This document shows positions 46,291-59,700 of a stretch of 64,000 bases of DNA, one piece after another. Below the pieces are notes generated by a model. That model did no database searches. It saw only the letters and a program-made list of their open reading frames with translations, and was not told the DNA's origin. Within the stretch, counting starts at the first letter, position 1. Each line of letters begins with the position of its first letter. A program made the translations under genes and the position numbers. This DNA comes from Apostichopus japonicus (lineage: Eukaryota; Echinodermata; Holothuroidea; Aspidochirotida; Stichopodidae): positions 9,088,999 through 9,152,998 of the forward strand of contig NC_092565.1 of assembly GCF_037975245.1 (NCBI RefSeq), in the 5' to 3' direction.

Positions 46291-46473
46291 CCTCACCACC
46301 ATCATTAAGGACCTGTACCATTTATCTGAAAGACACATGTCAAGTGTAACACCTTGTACACAACTGATCCTCTTTACATGAATCTTGTTTGCATTCACCA
46401 TGCTCATTAACCTATCTGTATTCTGTGCTTGTATCTTGTCCCTTGTAGTTTCTGTTACTTGTCATTCAGCCTC

Positions 46474-46512
46474 TGAATAAGATCCTGCTAGGATTGAACC
46501 GTCAGGCCCACT
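46474..46512 (+). repeat. Conserved element tail (CTCTGAATAAGATCCTGCTA type)
   Basis: CTGAATAAGATCC, TGCTA, GGATTGAACCGTC forms a short stem-loop with flanking CTGA and GAA(C) boxes. A second, more diverged copy lies at 54866-54912. Both follow DR1-motif repeats by a few hundred bases, so they probably mark the 3' part of one repeat family. Confidence 0.5.
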
Positions 46513-47271
46513 TACTTTCACACAATAGTAAACCGTCTTGACATATTGTGCGTACAGACTAGACAATCATACAGATACATCCACCCACCCACTCCAAACA
46601 CATTCAGCCAATTGACTCCCAACAGCCAAGTAACCAAAAAATTAAACTAATCAACAGTTGTCCCAGCCAAAAAGGTCTGAACTTTTTCAAAAATATTTTC
46701 ACAAATTCCTGATCAAGCTACAATTACAATTTGATGACCAGATTATTATATTCTTGCTATTTCAAAAATAAATAAGATGTTCCATGTGAAAAAAAACATC
46801 ATCTAAAAATATAATGCGATGTTAAATACAAGAGTACTTACAGACGCACAAAAAAAAAAATCGAACCATGTGTAAAGATCACTTAAGTACTGAAATATCA
46901 AATAATGTTTGGTTTATATACATTTTTCTGTAACTTTAAATTAATGATGACATATTTTCAGAACTGAAACCAGCAGTTTTCTGTTAATTTGTTGCTTATA
47001 GATATTTATTATAGTAGAAACTTATTTTGTGGCAGACCTACGAAAATGATAACGTTGCAGTGTTCAAAGCTTGTGCAAAATTTCATTGTGTAGGGGAAAA
47101 AAAGGGGTTTCAAATAATTGAGCTTAATAAAATCTCTATCTTTGGGTTCTCATTGCCTGGAGGGGAAATTTGTCAACAACGATTGAAGAAATAATCTTCA
47201 AGAGCTACCTATACAGTACACACTCTCATGACTCATCCAATGGCTCAGGTGAGCACACCTACTTTTCAAAG

Positions 47272-47277
47272 TTTATT
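47272..47277 (-). terminator. Candidate polyadenylation signal AATAAA for heparanase
   Basis: TTTATT on the plus strand (AATAAA on minus) lies about 310 nt past the heparanase stop codon. Another AATAAA on the minus strand lies at 47445-47440, only about 140 nt past the stop. Either could be used; no cleavage site is shown. Confidence 0.4.
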
Positions 47278-47583
47278 GTCACCCACACCATACCAGTGGC
47301 AGCAGAGAGGCAGGAGAAGGGGGTGGGGAAGGGGTGGTGGTATGTGACCCTGTTTTGAGAAAAACTTCAAAAGTTCCCCTTTTCCTAAATTAGTAGTACT
47401 CAGTGCTACAATATTTCCATTTCGTAATGAACAAGGATTTTTATTGGTACCAACTGTTTTGTTGAGAGATTTAAGGAAATTCTGTGCCATGTGCCATTTG
47501 TTGAATGCATTCATTCCAAATTTGTGCCTCCCCCACCACCAAAGATAAACCTCCCCTTCCCCTGCCTCTACACCTTACCATCT

Positions 47584-47737
47584 TTAGGTTTTGCATATTT
47601 TAAACCCTGCATCTTTCAGAACAAAGAACCCCATCGATCCAGCAGGAAAGAGAGGCTTCGCTGAGACTTGTTGGGGAGGCAAATCAGGAATAGCGCCCCC
47701 AATCGCTGAGAGTTCATGACCATTGAGAGCAATGTAT
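47584..47737 (-). CDS. HPSE: Heparanase terminal exon with stop
   Basis: The acceptor is TTTTCATTTCCAG. The exon reads YIALNGHELSAIGGAIPDLP and later SAKPLFPAGSMGFFVLKDAG, then FKICKT and TAA at 47586-47584. Human reads VQLNGLTLKMVDD and SYSFFVIRNAKVAACI. It lies within a longer non-coding region and was found by similarity and phase. Confidence 0.93.
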
Positions 47738-50700
47738 CTGGAAATGAAAAGAATGGAGAATTATAGGTTGCAGAAAGGATTAGGGAAAAGTAACAGTGAG
47801 ATATGCAAACCCCAAATGGTGAGAATATGGTCTCAAAATAAACCCTAAATGGTGATTATATGGTCTCAAATTAAACTCGAAATGGTGAGTATATTTGTTT
47901 CAAATTAAACTCCAAATGGTGTATATGGTCTCAAATTAAACCCGAATTGGTAGTACATGGTCTCAAATTAAACCCCAAATGGTGAGTATATGGTATCAAA
48001 TTAAACCCCAAATGGTGAGTATATGGTATCAAATTAAACCCCAAAAGGTGAGTAGATGGTCTCAAATCAAACCCCAATTGGTGAGTATATGGTATCAAAT
48101 TAAACCTCAAATGGTGAGTATATGGTCTCAAATTAAACCTCAAATGGTGAGTATATGGTCTCAAATTAAACCTTAAATGGTGAGTATATGGTCTTAAATT
48201 AAACCCCAAGTGGTGATTATATATGGTCTCAAATTAAACCCCAACTGGTGTGTATATGGTCTCAAATTAAACCTCAAATGGTGAGTATATGGTCTCAAAT
48301 TAAACCCCACATGGTGAGTATATGGTCTTAAATTAAACCCCAAATGGTGAGTATATGGTCTTAAATTAAACCCCAAAAGGTGAGTATATGGTCTTAAATT
48401 AAACCCAAAATGGTGAGTATATGGTCTTAAATTAAACCCCAACTGGTGTGTATACGGTCTCAAATCAAACCCCACATGGTGAGTATATGGTCTTAAATTA
48501 AACCCCAAATGGTGAGTATATGGTCTCAAATCAAACCCCAACTGGTGTGTATATGGTCTCAAATTAAACGCCAAGTGGTCAGTATATGATCTCAAAGTAT
48601 CAGCATAACCTGTGCATCAAGTTTGAATATGCAAATTCTTTTCAAACAATCACAAATTAAAGTACAGATATTTTTTCTCAAGTTTTCAAGAATTGTACCG
48701 ACGGTACGACCTAGATGTGATGTAGGAAATTCAGCACCACTGTCATTCATGAGATGTGTGGTTCCAAGTAAATATGTAATGTCTCAAAACGTAATATTTT
48801 TTCATTGCATGCTCTAGTGTCACAATAGATGTTCAAAACAACCTGAACGAGAGTGCATTGTCATGATTTTGCGATTATTAATGACACAATAGTACCCAAA
48901 GAAACAAGAAAGAAACAGAATTCAATTTTTAGTCAGGGATCAGTTAGTTCATGTTTACAATGGAATACATAATGAGGCTTAAAGATGTTGCAATGGGTCA
49001 ATTTGAATTTCTAAATGGCCTTAATTCACACAAAATACTCTGTTAATGCATTCTTCCATGAATCCAGCTTGTTACTATTCGGTACCACTCATCATGAAAT
49101 CTGTATATTTAACTGACTTTTGCTTCCTGAATTTCACTTACTGACTTCATTATCAGCTCATATATAATTTATTACTAGATTAACCTCAACATTTAGCATT
49201 GAAGCTGTACTTTTTTGACTTTTGATACAATTATTCTACAAAAGTACCCGAGCTGTGTCAGGCACTCCACTTACACTTCAAATGAAGTTACTCCTCTTTA
49301 GGGTGCTAATTTCTCTCCAGTAAAACATCTGCTTTTGATACTAAATATAATTGAGTTGAACAAATATTGTCAGAATTAGACGAATTACTATTAATATCAT
49401 CTTTGTTGTAAAGTTTGTCACGGTTTCATAAATACTGTTTCAAATATAATACTGTAAATGTTGTCAGAAATAAAAGTACCATATATATGTACACTTTAGA
49501 AGCTCAGGAGATATACACTGAACCTGTAACAGACTATGACATATGTAAGAGCAGGGGGTGCATCTGGCAGGGGGTTTGGGGGAAAATCCTGTCTGAGCTT
49601 CTTCAGGCAGGGAAAATGAATTCATCGCAGGAATAATATATATGGCCCGAATACATAAGGATATTCTACAGTTGGACAGCAAAGCAAAAATGGTGAAACC
49701 TACTATGAAATTACTTCACTGGGTGGGGATGGGGGGGCTGGGGGGTAACTGGAATATCTATGCCCACACTTTGACCATCAGTCAGGGAAGCACTTCTACT
49801 CCATCATCGTTTCTGTTCTGGTGGGGTGTATTCATACCAGGCTACAACTGAGGCATCTGCATTCATCCAACATACATGCTGAAAGAGAAACCCCCCAAAA
49901 TACTCACTTTGATGTAATATTACTAGTCCTGGCTGGTGTGAGTAGAAACTGGTCAACACTGTTAGAGTTAAATAACAATTGAACCGGTTTTTGCTGACTA
50001 AAGTTAACTCCAAATACTGTGACAGCACCAGGTTTGTATCCATACTTTGACCTGAAACAAAGAGAAGCAAAGCATCATTTCATATCCCTAGAAATAATAT
50101 CAGACTTGCTTTCCTCACCCAGCAGCTTTTCTGGTTGGTTTCAGTTAATCTTTTTATTCTATTTGATATTAAAATAAAATAACAATGATGACAAAATAAC
50201 AGGCTGGTTCCAAGTAATGACAAGAAACTGCTAAAATCTTCTTTTTCGGCTCGCTTTATTAGTACTACCCAAGCTAGCTTCTGGAACAAAAGGAAAAGGA
50301 CGTTGAAAAAGCAAAAAAGAAAAAACTTTTGACAGAAGACAGAACTGTCATGTTGCTATCATTTCCTTAGTTTGTTCAGTGTTATACATAATTAATTATT
50401 TATGAAATATTTCAGACAATTTCAAGCTATTTTTATTATCATTTGTTAAGTATCAGGTTTTGAGGACATCCTAAAAATTGTCAACTTCCATAATTAATGC
50501 AAGTCATTAGCTTGAGTTATAAACTCCCATGTCAAATAATGCGGTGAAAATACCTTGTAAAATCAATTTTTAAATATTTTTTTATATTAACTTTGTTGGA
50601 TTATAAAGAAGGACCAATGAGAAAAGTGCAGATATGTAAGCCAGTGCTACAGTGATTCACTTAGCTGGGAATGACTATAACTAAACAGACGAGATCATAC

Positions 50701-53700
50701 CTTCAGCTCAACCAAATATGAAATAATAAGTTTTGGTATGATTGAACAACAACAAACTATCATAAAGCATTAAGCTTAGAGGTTCGGATGTATGAGAAAT
50801 ATTTTTAAAATTGACTAAAATAATTTGTCTGCTAGTCAAGACCTTCTTTTCATAACATCATTAATAACATCATCATGGTAGTAAAATCAGGTCAGGCGCG
50901 TAGCGTGGAATTTGCCAAGGGAGGGGTGAAACTGTAGGCAAACTATCAGAGCCGTAGAAACGGCATTGAAAACTATCTAAGCGTAGCACCACCATGAGTT
51001 GGCGCGAAGCGTACAAGAAAATTTTGGCTGAAAATGCCTCCCAGATCGCTGGAAATGGCACTTCCCAGGCCTTGTAAGTTGCATCTTAGCATTTTCTCTT
51101 TTGAAATTACTAGCGATATCATACAAAAATACAAAAAAAATATGCTCAAGGGGGGGCGGCTGCCCATTCGCCCCCCCCCCCTACTTGGCTACGCGCCTGC
51201 ATCAGGTAACTGAAACTTTGTTAAGAAATTAACTCAATGATTTATAGGCCAATATATGAGACTTACCTATCAGTCTGGGTACAATGAGCATAGAGTCTAA
51301 CTCTGTTGATTCCATCAGTATCTGCTGCAAATTTAGTAACTTTCAGTGACTTGACTCCAACCAATCGTTTGTACAACACCACACTCCAATAGTCCTGCAA
51401 ATCAATGATTTCCATACATACGGTACTTGTTAAAGTGGCCATGACACAAAAATTTCAACGTCCTGTCTTTTTGGGATCCATCTAGGCATGCTCTCTAGAA
51501 CATATATCAACAATTCTGCCAGTTAAAAACTTGATTTTTCCCTTCGAAAATTGAGATTTAATTTACCCTCTTCGGGCTTGAAAAGTTCGTTCGGCGAAAA
51601 TTTTCCTAACCTCATGACGTCATGTGACGTCATGTTATGAACACGATTCGGCACTCGCTGATTCCTCCGAACACATATCATACTTACAGTACGACAAGTG
51701 TACATAAATACACAAAACAGTCGATAACAAGTCGGCGCGAAATCAGATCGAAAATTTCCCGTGGAATGTCAGATTTAGAACCAAATGCAGCAACCGAAGT
51801 TCAAATTGATCGTGGTTCTTCACCCGGCAGTAAAATTGGGCTATAATTAGAGTGCCCTTTCTCATATTCGAAGCAGAGAGTGAAGGCGATGATCAGGCCA
51901 ATATTGAACTGTACGTTGAGGGTGGACCTGAGGTGTTAGAACCGTATCAGTTCGAGCCTGTTAAACGAGCCGAAATTGAAGCTCCACAACATATCGAAGA
52001 AGAAACCCGTTCGGAACTATCGCAAGGAACATACAACGTGGTAAGAATTTATTAACGAAGCATTTAACAACAAATTCCAGTCCATTCTGTGCATGTGTTG
52101 TTGGAATTCGCGGAATACCCTAAACCGTATTGTGCGTTGTGTTACGGTGACTTACAACCCATATGTACAGTGTGTTGGCTATGTATTCATACATGTACAA
52201 GGATCGCCACTTGCCACATTGGAGGTTTCCTGTTCTCCAATCTGGTCTTCGGAGTTTTAAATGTGGAATACTTGACAGATGAACAACTCCTTTATGTCGA
52301 CCCGTTAAAGCCCATTTGTTTTATTTCATAAAAAAAGGAGGGATCGTCGTATGCTTTCGTGAAGTGTTCGCTACATACCGAGCTGTATACTGGCTAGGCC
52401 CAGTGAAATTGGCGCTGGTGTTTTGCACTAACTTGGTCATAATCACCGTGTTTTTTCGTCCTTCAGCCATGGATGAAGGCTAATTGCATGGGTTATGATA
52501 TTTATGCAGCCCCATACAACACAACGGACAAGCATTTCTCTCGGATAGTTTACAACAGTTGTAAAACAAACTTGAAATTTGTAGCGATATAGCGTAATAC
52601 AGTGGTTGTTCTCTCAGTGTAAATGTGCGTGTATATGGAACGGTATGATCGTCGTACATGCCTGGGCTTGGCACTTGTGTTCCTGACATGACGTCATCAT
52701 TGTCTTGTTGTGAAATCGCATTTTCAGATATCTATTTTCGGATGCGAATATTGAAACGTTAATTAATAATTAGTCCTTGAGGTTTTCAAGGTGATGAGGA
52801 TAGTTTTGAACATAGATTTTCTCATAGATTCAGAGGAAGTTACTCTCGATTTGTTGGATTTTTCGTGTCATGGCCTCTTTAAACAACTAAAATATTATCA
52901 ATAAAGTTGAGTAACTTTAAAGCTGTACTTTGATGATTTTAAGCTGCTACAAATCTGGCAAGTTAATTACAAAAGTGCGATAAAGAAAATAAAATCTACA
53001 TAAACATGTTATCTGTTAATACTTTACTTCACAAAAATATCAAATCTCCAAGTGTGCCAATGAGTAGAATAATACAAAGCATCAGCTTAAATTTGTGGGA
53101 CACAATTTTTTTTTTTTTTGGTACTGCATTAACTGGCAAGTGACCCTGCATTTTAGGAGCAAACAAAATGGTTGTAAGCATACAGATCAGCCTGTTAGGA
53201 TTGAGGGGAGCAGATGTAGGTCAGAATACTACATGTCTTGCTCAACGGTGTAACTCCTTTGGTAAGAAGTTTACAAGCATTGAAAGAAACCATGAAACAA
53301 AACTGAAGGTTTATCAGCTGTCCCAGGGGTCAAATTTAAACGATCGTCCGATCGCCCGAGACGTCTGACAACATAACCCTGCTCAGGTTGTCCGACGGGC
53401 GACTAGCTTATTTTCCGAAAGTGTTCAACACTTCAAACAAAACTTGGAAAATTCCTATTCTTTCAAATAAAAATCCACCCCTGCAAAATGATAGAAGCTT
53501 GTTGGTATCCCCCTCCATTTCATATTAGAAACAACATAAGCAATAAATCACATTTTGTTACACTCTGTAATGAGGGGAAAATCCTACACTTTAGCTGTAT
53601 GTGCATACTGTACGGATGCACTAATGGTTACGTACAGTACCTTATACTTCATACACTACAGAGTACAGACCCTGGTGGCCGCGACCACGCATGCTTTCTA

Positions 53701-56700
53701 CCTCACGGCCACACGCACGTATGACAAGCAACGTGTATGCAAGCTTGTCCAAAGGAAAACCTCAGATTTTCTTAACCAGAATGCAAAAATGCATTGAAGT
53801 TTCCATTGCTTCATTGCAATAGACTTCTGCTTATTCACCAGAAATAGCTATTATATAATATAAATGTCCTGATTTCTACCATGAGATACGGTATCATGTT
53901 TAAATGGTTTCCAGAGTTTGACTGCTGGTGACCCAGATGACCTTTGACCTCTACCAAAAGCAATTGAGTTTTTCTATTCAATATAAAGCATCCGCATGCC
54001 ACTTGTAAACAATATATCTCAAGTTAAATCTCTTTGCTTCCTAATAGATAAAGTGTTTACAAGGTTTTCAGTGTTTGACATCTGATGACCTCAGATGACC
54101 TTTAACCTCCATGCTATCAATAAACTTCTTCTCAATATGATTCATGCACATGCCAAGTATAACAAGATTTCCACAATTTGACCCCTGGTAATGCCAAATG
54201 ACCTTTGAACTCCACCAAAAATAATAAGGGTCTTGAACTCAATGTGTCACAACTACAGACTAAATATGACATTAGTCCAAGCTTTCCTTCAGGAGATATC
54301 GTGTTTACATGTTTTCACAATTTCACCCCTGGTGACCCCAAATGACCTTTGACCTCCACTATAAACAATAGGCTTCTTTAACTTAATGTGGTACTTCCAC
54401 ACATCAAATATGAAATTGGTGTCACCTTCCCTTCTTGAGTTAAATTTGCTCTATTGTCCAAGATATACTGTCTATCAAACCTCCTTGAAATATATGTGTT
54501 GGAGGAAAAGAAGAGAAATTCAGTTTTCTATTTGGGAAAAAAAGCTGAATTTCTCTTCAAATCCCTCACCTGCTGCTTTCTGGGATGTATCAAATGAAAC
54601 TGGGGCTTAATCCCTGGCACTGTGGTCTCAGACTCCCTCCCACCCCCGCCACTAGTAAACAGAGGCTATATAGGGATTGTCATCAACTAAAGGTTAGGTA
54701 GCTCAGTCCGTAGAGCCTGGGCTCGTAACCCAGAGGTCAAGGGTTCAAATCCCATTTTAGCGGTAGATATTTTTGCTCTTTTACAATGTCTAACATTTCC
54801 CTGTCAGTTTTTTTTGTACATAATGTTCTTAGTTTATAGTCTGTTATGGCTTCAGTTAGCCCCTGGAGAAGATCCTGTCAGCCTTGCTAGGAATGAAACA
54901 TCATGCCTTCGAACTTTGACATATTAACCTACACATGCTTTGTTCAATAGATAAGCAGTTTGCTATAGGTTTTCTCTCTTTGGTTTCACATCACTCCAGA
55001 AATCAAGCAGGCTGGTAGAAGGTGCACCAAGAATAGGGACAATTATTTTGCGGTTTTCTAAAACACTGAAATCCATTTGGCAAAGAAAGCAGTTTTCCAT
55101 TTTTGCCAACACCCATCCACGCACGCACACACATACACCCGTGAACAACAACTTGCACTACTACTCGTTGTATACTTCTTGTGAGAGAAATAATGTTTTG
55201 CATTAAATGTTAAAATAAAGAAGATGCTATTAGGACTCTCACCGGATTTGGGTCATAATCATCAGTTATGAGCCTTCTACCATTTCTATGACCTGGCCCA
55301 AGAAGTGTTTGTCTAACCATAACTTCAATGCCATGTGATGCACAGATACCCAGCTTGTCTAGTTGCCTGAAAGAGAGAAGGACAAAACAAAACCTCATCA
55401 ATGGTTTCTTCATAGTTTATTAACTCCATTTAATACTAGAGCACCAATGGTGCAGAAGCTCATACCTTTTCGAGCTGAAAAATGTAGGGCCCACAAAACC
55501 AATTTTGGGCCCGTGAGGGATACCCCCCCCCCCTCCGTTAGCAGAATCCTGGCCACACCACTGGCTATAATTCCTATTTTCCCCTTTAAATCCTATTTTA
55601 CCCACTCTCTCAAACAATACCACTGACCTACCCTATTAAACTTTCTCCCCTCTACCTTAGCAGACATAACAAGCACTCCCTACAAGACATAACTTCACAA
55701 GCTGCCTACATACCTCAGGCTCAAAGACTTCTAAGAATCGGCAAGTGCTGATTGGCTATAGGGCTCTCATGCTTACAGTTCAACAGTTAATAACAACTCC
55801 CAGTCCTGCTTTAATTCCACTAACAGCCTCTGCAGAGCTTAACCACAAATGTAAACAAACACTGCAGAGACTGGGAGACAAATTAAAGGAGCTTTGGCAA
55901 GAAGTGAAGGCTCAGATTTTTTTAAACAATGGGGATTAATTGTAATTAATTAACTTTTGACCAAAATTTTTTGACCATTTGAGGAACATTGTGACCAAGT
56001 TTCATTATAATTGGCCATACACTGTACGAACAGGAGCAATTTGAAAATATAGGGCCGCGGCCCGGGCCACAAAAGACCCCTAGTTGATCTTTGATCTCAA
56101 ATTCATGAACACCCTGAAGGTAAAACTACCATAGTACTATCGTGACAAACCCTCAACATTGTACCATGGAATCTGTAGGAGAAGAAGCATTTTGCGTATT
56201 TCCACAAAATGGCCCATTACGGCCCACAGGTGACCTTTGACCCCAAATTTTGGACCATCTCTGATGGCCCTATACCCAATGGTCCTTGTGTCCAAGTTTC
56301 ATGAAATTCCATCAAACACTGTGCGAGTGGGAGCGGTTTTACCAATTGTTGACGGATAGAGTGATAGACGCCGCACTGTAACAATAGCTCACACCAGCAT
56401 GCTGGTATGAGCTAAAAATAGTAACATGCATAAAGACAAGAGCTCGTTCTAAAAAACTAAAAAAAAGGCAATATTTGGTAATCGGCCAGGAGTACCTCGC
56501 AACTTTTTTTCCATCTGAAATACTGAATTTGAAATTGTAAAATGAAGATTTCCAAAATAGGCTTCAGTAGGTCATTTTTTGTCCAACATTAATTGCAAAC
56601 CAATGAGCCATGATTAAGTTATAACAACATCAAATGCAGAACACGTAGTTATGATTCAAGAACCAAACGTTTGCTGTTCACTAAAATGGTCTAAATGTTA

Positions 56701-59700
56701 GGCTTTTCCCAGAAGAGGAGGCAAACTTGTGAAAAGTTTCATTCCATAACAATTCAATTAAACCCAAACACAGGTCGCCATGGTCATAACTAACAGAAAC
56801 AGTTTGCTGCCCTCAAGTAATTTAATTTCATATCTATAGAAAGTTAAAAACTGTGGTGGATCGCTGTGCAGATACCAGTTAGGTTTCTCCACAAATAATA
56901 GTGTTTCTGTAACGTACAGTTGACATGTAGTTTACAACACCTTAAAGCAGCTTTTTGAGTTTACATCGTTTGCCAAACCTACCTAGTTTCACTCAAAATA
57001 AGATTGAAATTGAATCAGAGTAAAGCTTGCTGCATTCTGCCCGACTGACAACGATACTAGTCAACTCTGTAACGTTGAAAATAATTGATAGACTTTGACT
57101 GATCGCGATTTTGCCACCATCAAGGTCAAGACTGTCCTGTCCTTTAAAGGCAATGAAGACTCGCCCCAAACCACGTGTGGCCATCTGAAAATGTTAACTT
57201 TCTGTTACTTGCAAGTGACGTTTTGTTCGTGTCCCTACAAAATGCAGACAGTAATGAAACGTGATACCTTAATTGTTATCTTTAGCTGGACCTGAGATGT
57301 CCATTGCTGTATCTTTTGTATACTGTGCTGTGGGTATTGACCGCAGCTTTATGTACTGACTGTACACTAGTGTCTAACTCCTACAGTAGCAAGCTGTGTG
57401 TGTATTTTCTGGGATCGATGGTGGTGTCTAACACTTCTGTTACACCTCATTCAAAACTAGGTCAAATTACCGGCATTAGACGTTTCTTTTTTGCGCGAGT
57501 CTTCACTCCCTTTAATATCACATGTAACCAATCACAAGAAACCAATATTGAATGTTTCCCTATTGAGCACCTGTTTTTATTATAGTAACATTTATTTACT
57601 AATCTCTCTGCTTCCCAAGCTATGTCCACCCTCCCTCCCCACCCATTTCCTTCCTGACAGATTGTTTGAGTAAAACTAATTGGTATTATTGACTGATTTT
57701 TATGTCCCTCTCCCTTCTCCCAGCATCTACTCATCCCCCTCCTCTCATATATCCACTATAACTTTCGTGAGAAAAGAGGGGAACAGAGGTCATATTTTCT
57801 GGATATGAAAATGGTAGGTGTCATATATGGAACTTAAAAAAGATCAGGTTTTAGTAGTTTCAATCCATCTACAGAGAAAGCTGTAAGCATTCTTTCTCAA
57901 TGACAAATATGAGAGATTTTTCACACTCCATTATCACCATCAATCACAAGAAAAGGAAATGAAAGTTGGAAGAAGTGTAAATATGTTGGAAGCTTGCTGG
58001 GGACCGAAGAATTGGTATAACCAACGGTGCTTTCAACACACTGTCAAGTATTTTCAAAAGCAAAAACATAAGCCGGAATATTAAGCTTAGGACTTTGGAG
58101 GCTTTTTTATTAAAGAGTATTTTTTTGTACAATTGCGAACTGTGGGGCACAACGAAGGATCTTGATCGCAAAATTGACACTTTTCAAAGGAGACTACTTC
58201 GTAATATTCTCAACATTAGATGGACCAATAACAGTTGGTTATCAAACGATGAGCTCTACAATGAAACCAACCAAACACCTTGGTCATCCATAGTCGCACA
58301 TAGAAGATTGAGATTTTTTCGGTCATGTAGCAAGACCCCAGGAGGACGCTCCAGCAAAGGTTGCTTTAAGAGAAGCATTGAGACATACTGCTAAACCAGT
58401 AGGAAGGCCTGTGACTACCTTGCTTGGAAAAATAAAGTTGCAATTTAAGGACGTTAATATTAACAATTGGAGGAAGCAATAAACCTTGCGCAAGATCGTG
58501 ATACGTGGCAGAGGTTAATCACTGAGCATGTCGGATAGACCAACTCAACTTACTACTACTACTATTATCACCATCCAGTCCTCCTCATGCACCCTGAAGA
58601 ATAGATACAAAGCCACATATAAACTAGGTCCGAACTCGGGACTGAATAGCTCCAAAGCGGTTGGTAGAGCCCTCAAAATGCAGACATGACATCACTGTTC
58701 TGATGAAAAAGATTTTAGGTTACTTATTTTAAAATTTGTTGACACCTTTTTTTTATCAGGTCTCTATACCCTCATTTTACACATGTTTGAAAGAAACACA
58801 AAGTTGAATGAAATGATGATTTACTTACACCATGCCAGAAATAAATCGATCTGAATAGTTCATCCCAGACCCTCCAACAGTGAAAAAGCCTCCTGGAAGG
58901 AGACCAGTTTCTCCATACCAAAGTTTTGGCCGGTTTGGTGGATCATGTCTTTCGACGAGTTCCTTGAAAGCTACTGTGTTTTTCAGGAATTGGTCTAATA
59001 CTGAAGGATCTGTGAAAATATTCACTACGGGTTCTGCTTTCGAAAGCGGTCTGTAGTAGAAGTGAGTTGAAACGACATCAACGGCATCCCCAATATTGTC
59101 AAGAAATCTGACCAAGAGAAAAATGGACATTGGTGAGGAGTATGAGGTGGTCAGTCAAATACTGGAATATCAAAGCTATGCTGATATTTCATGGGTCAGA
59201 CTACTGCACATATATATATATTTGATTTTACATACACATTACCTTATAAAGATCTAACCAAATGACTGTAGTTATGTGGCAAATGATCTGAGATGTTTTT
59301 CAAGTTATCTCTGAGGATCAGGGATAGCTTTAAATACCTACTAAATATGCATTGGAGCTAGGTATAATGAATTCAATACTAACTCCCCAATAAATATAGA
59401 GGTAGCTCAGGTCTGCACGGGTATAGTTGTATGTACTTAACATTGTAGGCAACAGACAGGTTTAAATGTGTATACTTATCCATTGGAACATGGGGATAAC
59501 TCGGTTTTTGGTGAGTGTGCTTCTGTGCATCCACTTAACATGCCAATGCCTAGAGATATGATTCATAGAACACTGTCGAAAATATAACAGTAAAATGCTA
59601 CTCACTGTTGACGATACTGTCTACCTCCTTTGTTACTGTACTTAAACCGCCTTTACTGTACTTAGTTACAACATTGTTACAGTACTTACACCATTGATTC

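Noticed and set aside
47931-48595. Long frames with an 11-residue GFNLRPYTHHL period
   Set aside because: A 33-bp unit is a multiple of three, so frames stay open on both strands. They sit in a heparanase intron.
53330-53420. GTCCGATCGCCCGAGACGTC with facing TTGTCCGACGGGCGAC
   Set aside because: Imperfect facing repeats hint at an element fragment, but neither borders nor coding content could be defined.
54963-55151. Minus-strand frame with PSTSLLDFWSDVKPK, next to a heparanase exon
   Set aside because: DFW recalls the DYW of the next heparanase exon, but the true DYW exon (51267-51394) fits phase and sequence; there is no proper acceptor here.
58640-58690. Second tRNA-like D arm (TAGCTCCAAAGCGGTTGGTAG)
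   Set aside because: No anticodon stem, T arm or B box follows; at most a truncated SINE head.
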